Source of the DNA: Pachyseris speciosa
Lineage: Eukaryota; Cnidaria; Anthozoa; Scleractinia; Pachyseridae
Direction: 5' to 3'
Length of the DNA: 64,000 nucleotides
Assembly (NCBI GenBank): GCA_016490735.1
Contig: JAEMWC010000192.1
Location: forward strand, 127,501 to 191,500
The translations under genes were made by a program, and so were the position numbers. Below, one piece after another: positions 37,417 through 44,600 of this stretch. The notes below the pieces were generated by a model. The model worked only from the letters and a program-made list of their open reading frames with translations, did not search any database and was not told the DNA's origin. Numbering within the stretch: the first letter of the stretch is position 1; every line of letters starts with the position of its first letter.

Positions 37417-40400
37417 ATCGCACCGGTAATCGCGAGGTCACGGGTTGAAACCCCGTTGAAGTCCTGAATTTTTTTTCAGGCTTGTTTTCGAAATTGCATA
37501 AATTGCGTTCACAACTGCGATGATCATTCTTCATTTGATTTTATTTCCGCAGTTCATAATGATTCATTTCATATATTATTCACATTCATGCTTCTGGCGC
37601 TTATAATTTGAAAACTAACTTGGTGACCCCCTATTTTTTTTTTTTTTTTTCACGTGATTACTTTTGCCATTTGAAAAGGAAACTGCAAAATGTATTTAAA
37701 AATTTTCTATTAAGCGGATTTTTTATAAACGCAAGAAAAGGCAATTTATGCGTAGTGTAAGATTTCTCTGATAGAATTTTCTTGAATTTTGTGTGACGTT
37801 TATTCTTTACAAGAGATAAATGTTGAAACAATAAAAAGACGGAGTTACCGGGCTCGCTTTCTTGCAAAAACCCTCGTGAGTTGAGCAATTTCCACGCGCG
37901 TTTTCGCCCATTTTAAAAAGATCGATATTTGCTCATGCGCTTTGCTGACTGGCGCTAACCATTACGCGTATACGCGCGGGCACCCACCGTAGCCTTGTTT
38001 GCAGTCCACGCTTGTCCACGCGCTGAGTTGATTTCAGTACGGTGGAGTTTAATAGTCCACAGTTGATGTTTTTATTGTTTGGCCGAGTGTTTGGGCTCAC
38101 TTAAAACAATTTCTCCACTACTTATGGCATGACTAAGCATTTTTATGTTAAATAACACCAAGCGAAAGCGTGGAATTAACTAAATTGCTCGCAGAACACC
38201 TGAGAACACATGTCAACTGCGTGCAATTCTGATACAAGTGCAGATATGATTCGCGGCAAACAACAGGAGGTGGTGAGGCATATAAATAATGAGATAATTG
38301 ATAATGAGATAATTGAAAATTGAGATGTATTACCTGTAAGTAAATTGAAGAGCTATCCCACTTTTGCAGTTTTACAATTACTTTCCGGCTCCTTATCCTC
38401 CTGGTTCCCGACATGATCGATCGCGGTAGAGGTGGGAACTGATTATCTCCTTGGAGCTTCAATATGCATTATCAATCTCCAGAAACAAATTTTCCTATGT
38501 AAATTGAATTAACTTAAGTCGATCGAGTACATACGACCTCAGATAAAGGCGAATTTCTTTTTGAACAGGACAAACGTAGCCTTGCTCAAAGAAAGCCTCG
38601 CGCCGCCATATTTGGTTTTGTTTTTCCCATTCTTCAAATCTCGCGTGTATCAAGTGTGACGCGCGCACTAGTGGCCAAACTTTCCACGCGAGTAAAACCG
38701 GTACCAGCCACCTTAACACTTTGCTCAAGCGAGTTTACGCCGAGTTAGAAAACAAACAAACAAACAAGGTGAAGATTATTAACCAGAAATGATTACAGCG
38801 CTTGATAGAAACTTGAAAAGCAAAGTAGCCTTTACTGCTAACATTGACAAAACTGTTGTTTTGACTGAACGCGTGGTGATATTTGCAGGGTTTGAATAAA
38901 TTATATTTTCACCTGATTCACCTGCGTTGCTTCTTCAAAATTATGATAAGTGATCTCGCATTTTTTTCATGAATATTATTTGTGGTCTCTTCAAAGACCA
39001 CAAATTGCACTCGCCTTACGAGCTCGTGCAATTTTGTTAGTCTTTGAAAATCAAAATCATGTGATGACCTATACAAATGCACAGTTCAGGTCAAGAGTCT
39101 TTACGAGCAATATATTTCTAACAGGTGGATGTATTTTTGGACGTAGCCCAGCAAACGGCTATACAGTCAGACAAAACCTAGTTAGAGGTACATATCTGAA
39201 GCATGGAAGCGATGTAAAGTTCGATTGTAAGTCATCATATACTTTGATTGGATCAAGGGTTCTACACTGCGACAATGGAAACTGGAATGGAAATGTGCCT
39301 GCATGCAAAGGTATGAATTTTACTAATACTGAGAAAGAAAAGAAGTTAAAAACTCAAATTATCACCCACCTAGCGATTGGCTTTCCAATGCAATAAAAAG
39401 GTTAGTCCCCACCCCTCCTCCAACAAATCTCGTTATGTTTAATCCGGCTCCACACATTAACCCATTTAGTTTTTAAAGTGGAGATCTTCCATGTTTTTCT
39501 TGACTGCATGGGTCAAACTGAAAGTCCACTTCCGTATTAAGACTAAAATGTGTTTATTTTTCTGTTTTGATTTCAGCCTCTTGTGCTGATCCCGGTTTTA
39601 TAGCACACGGAGATAGAACTGGAAACGATTTTTCGCACGGACAGGTCGTCATATATGAATGTACACAGAGCTACAAATTAGAAGGCAATCATCAACTGAA
39701 ATGTGAAAATGGCACATGGGATTCAGTTTGGCCACGGTGTAAAGGTAAATAATGTAAAAATCGTTTTGATTTATTTTCTTATCAACAAAATTAAAAACCA
39801 CTCATAAAGGGCTGATTTTTCTTAACGTCAAAGACAATGTTAGGGTTCAAAAAGCAAAGAGGGGTTTTAAGTGTCCCCATCACCGCAAGGCCACCCATCA
39901 TATCATTGTACCTCAGAAGGTTAAAACTTAAAGAAAGAAAATGGGACAGTGAATGAGTGGTGGTGGTTATCACCTTGATATTTTGAATTTGTAAACAGTT
40001 GTACCAGGCCGTTGTACAGGTTGTATAACGGATCACCTCGACAACTGCTGACCAACCATTTAAGCTTTTGTTTTGTCTCGAATTGCACGTGCCTATGTTC
40101 AACTTAAATGTTCAACTTAAATGGCGCGTAAATGCTAAGTCGTCTAAACGGAGTGTAGTGCTAAGATGAAGGCTAGGATATTACCTCTGTAGGTAACCAT
40201 CCACTAGGCTCGAATTTTCCACCAACAAAGGAGAATAAATATAATCTGCGTAAAAAACAGTGCGCCCTCCCCAAGGTTAATACTGAACGATTTATGACAT
40301 CTTATGTAAATAGACTGATTTTTAAACACGAGATAAATGTAGTTTCTACGTAGTATTTATATCATCCATTTGTAGTTTTACTAGTTAAGTTTTTTGGGTA

Positions 40401-41056
40401 GATTTTTATTGAGCGTATAGGTGACTAGAATGTATCAAAAGATATGTACCTTTATCTTTTGGCAATAAATACTACTACTACTACTACTATTATTATCGTT
40501 ATCAGCTTTATGAACTGGATGATCTTTTTCCGGTTTGCTTCCTAAGGGAGCGGGTCATAGCCCATGACCAAAGGTCCCTTAGAGGTTTCTCCTTACTCTA
40601 GAGCTCCAACACCTTTCTCAAAATCCTTGCCGTTCCCAGTAACGTAGTTTTCTGGAGTAATGAAATACTAATTTTGACATTCAACTTTCCCAACCACTTG
40701 TCCAAGTTTTTTGTTACACTTCCCAATGATCCTACAACAATTGGTACCACCTGCACAGTTCTCATGTCCCACATTCTTGCAATTTCTTTTTTAAGATCCT
40801 GATACTTTTCAACTTTCTCATTCTCCTTTTCAACAATTCTTTTATCCGCTGGTACGGCAATATCATTAATAGTGCATTCTCTCTCCTGTCTATAACTACA
40901 ATGTCCGGTCTTCTGGCTTCAATGACATGATCACACTGTATGTTCACGTCCCACAGTAGTTTAACGTCGTCTTTTTCACTTACACTGTCAGGTGCGTGTT
41001 CGTACCACTTATCCATCTTTTCCAGATGATATTTCTCTCCTATCATATTTCTACTA

Positions 41057-41110
<54 letters not shown>

Positions 41111-41579
41111 TTATTATTATTATTATTATTATTGTGTCAATAACAAAATGTTCGAATGTGATTGGTTCTTAACAGCCTTTATTTGCGTCTTAATTGACTG
41201 CTTCAGGTCCAAACTGTCCGATTTGAGCTGTCCGATTACAAACACTTCTAATCGGACAGGCCCAATCGGACAGTTACCTTATTTGGGTATGTTGAGCAGT
41301 AGCTGTCATGTCGTGTCAGTTGTCAATCTTCGCGCTTTGTAAAATAGCAACAATTTCCTTTGGTTATTTTGTACAATACATTTTACAATTTAGAAAATCG
41401 ACCTATAGAGTTTCTCGCATTTTGTTATTGACACAATTAATTGGTAATCGGACTTCGTGTCGTATAATTCAGGGGTAATCGTGCTCGTAATTTCAAATCA
41501 GCCTCGCGCTACGCGCTCGGTCAATTTGAAATCACTCACCCGATTACTCCCTGAATTGTACTCCACTCAGTCCTATTAC

Positions 41580-41634
<55 letters not shown>

Positions 41635-44600
41635 AATAGTAATTTCGTGGCTTGGGAAGAAATAAGATATGCATTCCGCGAAGGTTATAATTTACAGAAC
41701 GGAGGATTAACATGCCTTTCATTATCATTAATATTATCATTTAGTATAAATCTACCAGCGTTCTATCACGCATGCCGTTCTCTGATTGGCTACGCTACTC
41801 GCTATATATTCTGTGATAGATAGTGAGTAGCGGTTGCCAACGAAATGCCGGCCGCTTCTTCGGGTTTTCAAAGTGTCTGCGAGGAGGAATTACATAATTT
41901 ACTTGTTTAAATCCAATCAAAAATGGAAAAATCAGAGGAGATTTCGACTATGGGTCTTCCATTACATTCGAATGTGACGTTGGTTATCACTTACGAGGCT
42001 CTTCAGTTTTAACTTGTAAGGAAGGAAAATGGAACGGCTCAATTCCGATGTGTATAAGTAAGTAAGGTCGGGAATCATTTGCAAACTCTCTCAGCTTCTG
42101 TAATAACAAGGGAATCATGTTTTACGTTTGATTTGCTAGAACAAGGCAGCAGTTAGAGTAGGAATGAAGAAAATGATGAAAGCGGTGATTGCAAGATATC
42201 TATTTCTCAGCACTAAATTAAGTTGGATAACTCCAGAGCTATTGTTTAATCAATGAAACGAAACAACAATAATGAATAATAATAGTCGGCCACTCGTTTA
42301 AGATGCTATACCAAAAACTCGTGCTTCGTGTTTCATCAGGGCCTCCAAACACCTCGAAACACTCCGCCTTCTTTCATCTGTTTCTCGTTGTTTGGAACCC
42401 CTGATGAAACACTCGCACTCTTTTTTGAAATATTACTTCAGAAACTGGGTATGTTTCTAGGTTTTGGGGAGAAGTCATGTAATTGCGCAAACTGAACGCT
42501 GAGGGTAACTCTGTTGTAATGGCGCCTCACGTCTTTGTTTGGGTGTTTGAGCTCATGTAATTTATTTCATTTTGTCAGAGAGGTGTAAAGATCCCGGAGC
42601 TCCACAAAATGGTTATCAGATTAATAACAATTTCGATCATGGTGGTGTAGTAAGATTTCTCTGCAAAAAGCGGACTTATGACCTCATTGGAGCACGAGAA
42701 ATAAAATGCAACGATGGAGAGTGGAGTAATCCAACACCAACTTGTGAAGGTAATTACTTTACAAGAGTACGTTATTCTCTCTCTCTGCAGTGAGCAAATG
42801 TTTTGTCCCGTTAAAACGCTGTATGCTTCCTGAAAAAAAATATAATCGCAAGTGCCACGTGAAAACTACAAGGCAAGCACCTGCTATGGCTAAAGTAACA
42901 CACCGTATGCTGACAATTGCGATCTATAGCCACTGAACATTTGATAATAAGAACAATCCAACAGAGGCCAGCTTTAAAAAAGAAAAAAAGTTTACTAGTT
43001 CTAATGTAGAATGTCAATTAAAAGCAAGGAAGATAATACCGCAAAGTGCGACAATTTTTAAACTTTTTGAAAGTCACGTTGTAGGCTAGTTGTGCTTTCT
43101 CTTCTTTTATCGGTCACGACCGGCGTCGTACTTCAGGGGGTACCCTGTGGCAAACAATTATTCCATCTAGGGGGGACGGGAAGTAACCTTTTTTTTTTTT
43201 TATAATGTATTTGCAAATAGAAACAACAAAAACACATCATCTACACTAAAACAACAAAGTAAAAGAAATGATTGCAAAAGTAGAAACTACTAACAAGAAA
43301 GCACGTACGACGACTACCAAATGGTCCACAATAGACAACACTGGATAACAAGTACAAACTAAAATTACTTTGTAAAGAGTATAATGCCACTAACAAAGAC
43401 AATATGTAATGATAAGACAGTAAACAGATTTTATAGTAGAATGGCCTTTTTTTTGCAATTGCGCTCTCTTTTAACGTTTCAAGCTTTTCATGGATAATGG
43501 GAAGATAGTTTTGAAAATCTCAATCATCTCCGCGAAAGCTTGTGCAGAAAATATGATATTTAGCAATTAATAAACAGTAGTTTAGTATCCACCAATGCCT
43601 TGTCCTTTCATGCCAGCCATACAATATGTGACTCGGATTTATAATTAAATTTTCATTAGTTTTTGTGTTCCACCAAACTAGGAAGGAAGTCCAAAAACCG
43701 ACTACGGAAGCGCAGTTAATCAGCAAGTGGTTCAGTGTTTGCTCTTTGTTGTTACAGAAATTACAGCTAACATTGTCTAGAAGGCCGTCACGAAAAAGTG
43801 TAGCGCGTGTAGGAAGCACTTGTGGATCACTCTTAATTGGAACATTATTGTCTTCACTTCGTTTGTTATTGCAAATGGCAGTAGATATACATTTTTGATG
43901 TTGTCTCTTGTAAAACCATGGCGGAGTATTCTATTTTCGGCAGCTGGAGGAACGAAAACGGTTTTCAGAAGGGCGGAATTAATGGACCTGGTAGTTAGGG
44001 GGTAGGCAGGGACGTTGTTTTCAACCGCTTGAGCGGGAACAGGATTTTCAAGGGACGTTTTCCACGTTGCAGGAATTGCGTTAATTAAACCGTAGTACTG
44101 AGTGAGGGGTACATTCAGATTAAGTAAGTAACAATACTCCTAGTCACTTAATGCTGGGCCTCCTGTGATGGACTACCATCCCATCTTAATGGAGTACCAA
44201 TACTGTCGCTTGCTTGTAATCTCAGCCGTGTGAGTCACGTAGGATGTGACTTTACCAGCGTTACAAGTTCGAAGTTACCCTTAAATTAACAGTATGTACT
44301 GGCATCGACTGATTTGGAAGGCTTAGAAGAAGAAGAAGCTAAGAAGGCTTCTTATTTGTGACAATGCCTGTTTGGGTGGAATGAAATCGTTTAAGCCCCG
44401 TTCAAACGGTCATGATAGTTGATGACATTTGATGATAGTTTCAACTATCATCAACTATCATTGACTATCATGTCTGCGTTCAAACGGCAAAAACTATCAT
44501 CAACTATCATGTCGAATTTAAACATGTTCAAACTGCATGATAGTTGATGATAGTCGCTGATAGTGCATGATAGTTCGTGTTCAAACGGCGCATGATAGTT

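Larger units (their letters stand above)
34769..37600. repeat. Large inverted array of tRNA-like repeat units
   Basis: The left half (34769-36200) carries minus-strand units with cores starting at 34955, 35204, 35530, 35780 and 36030 and a truncated one at 35305. The right half (36210-37600) carries plus-strand units with cores at 36374, 36634, 36887, 37137 and 37391. Spacing is 249-260 bp. The array is head to head around about 36200, where unit remnants meet. It is more diverged than the 12.5-kb array. Confidence 0.85.

Noticed and set aside
34769..37600. CRISPR-like array
   Set aside because: The regular spacing comes from whole 250-bp repeated units with nearly identical interiors, not short repeats with unique spacers, and the DNA is animal.
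40992..41342. 116-codon frame with a long Tyr run
   Set aside because: It reads through trinucleotide repeats and a MITE.
42380..42420. CTGATGAAAC, hammerhead-like
   Set aside because: There is no stem II between CTGATGA and GAAAC; it is part of a fold-back repeat.
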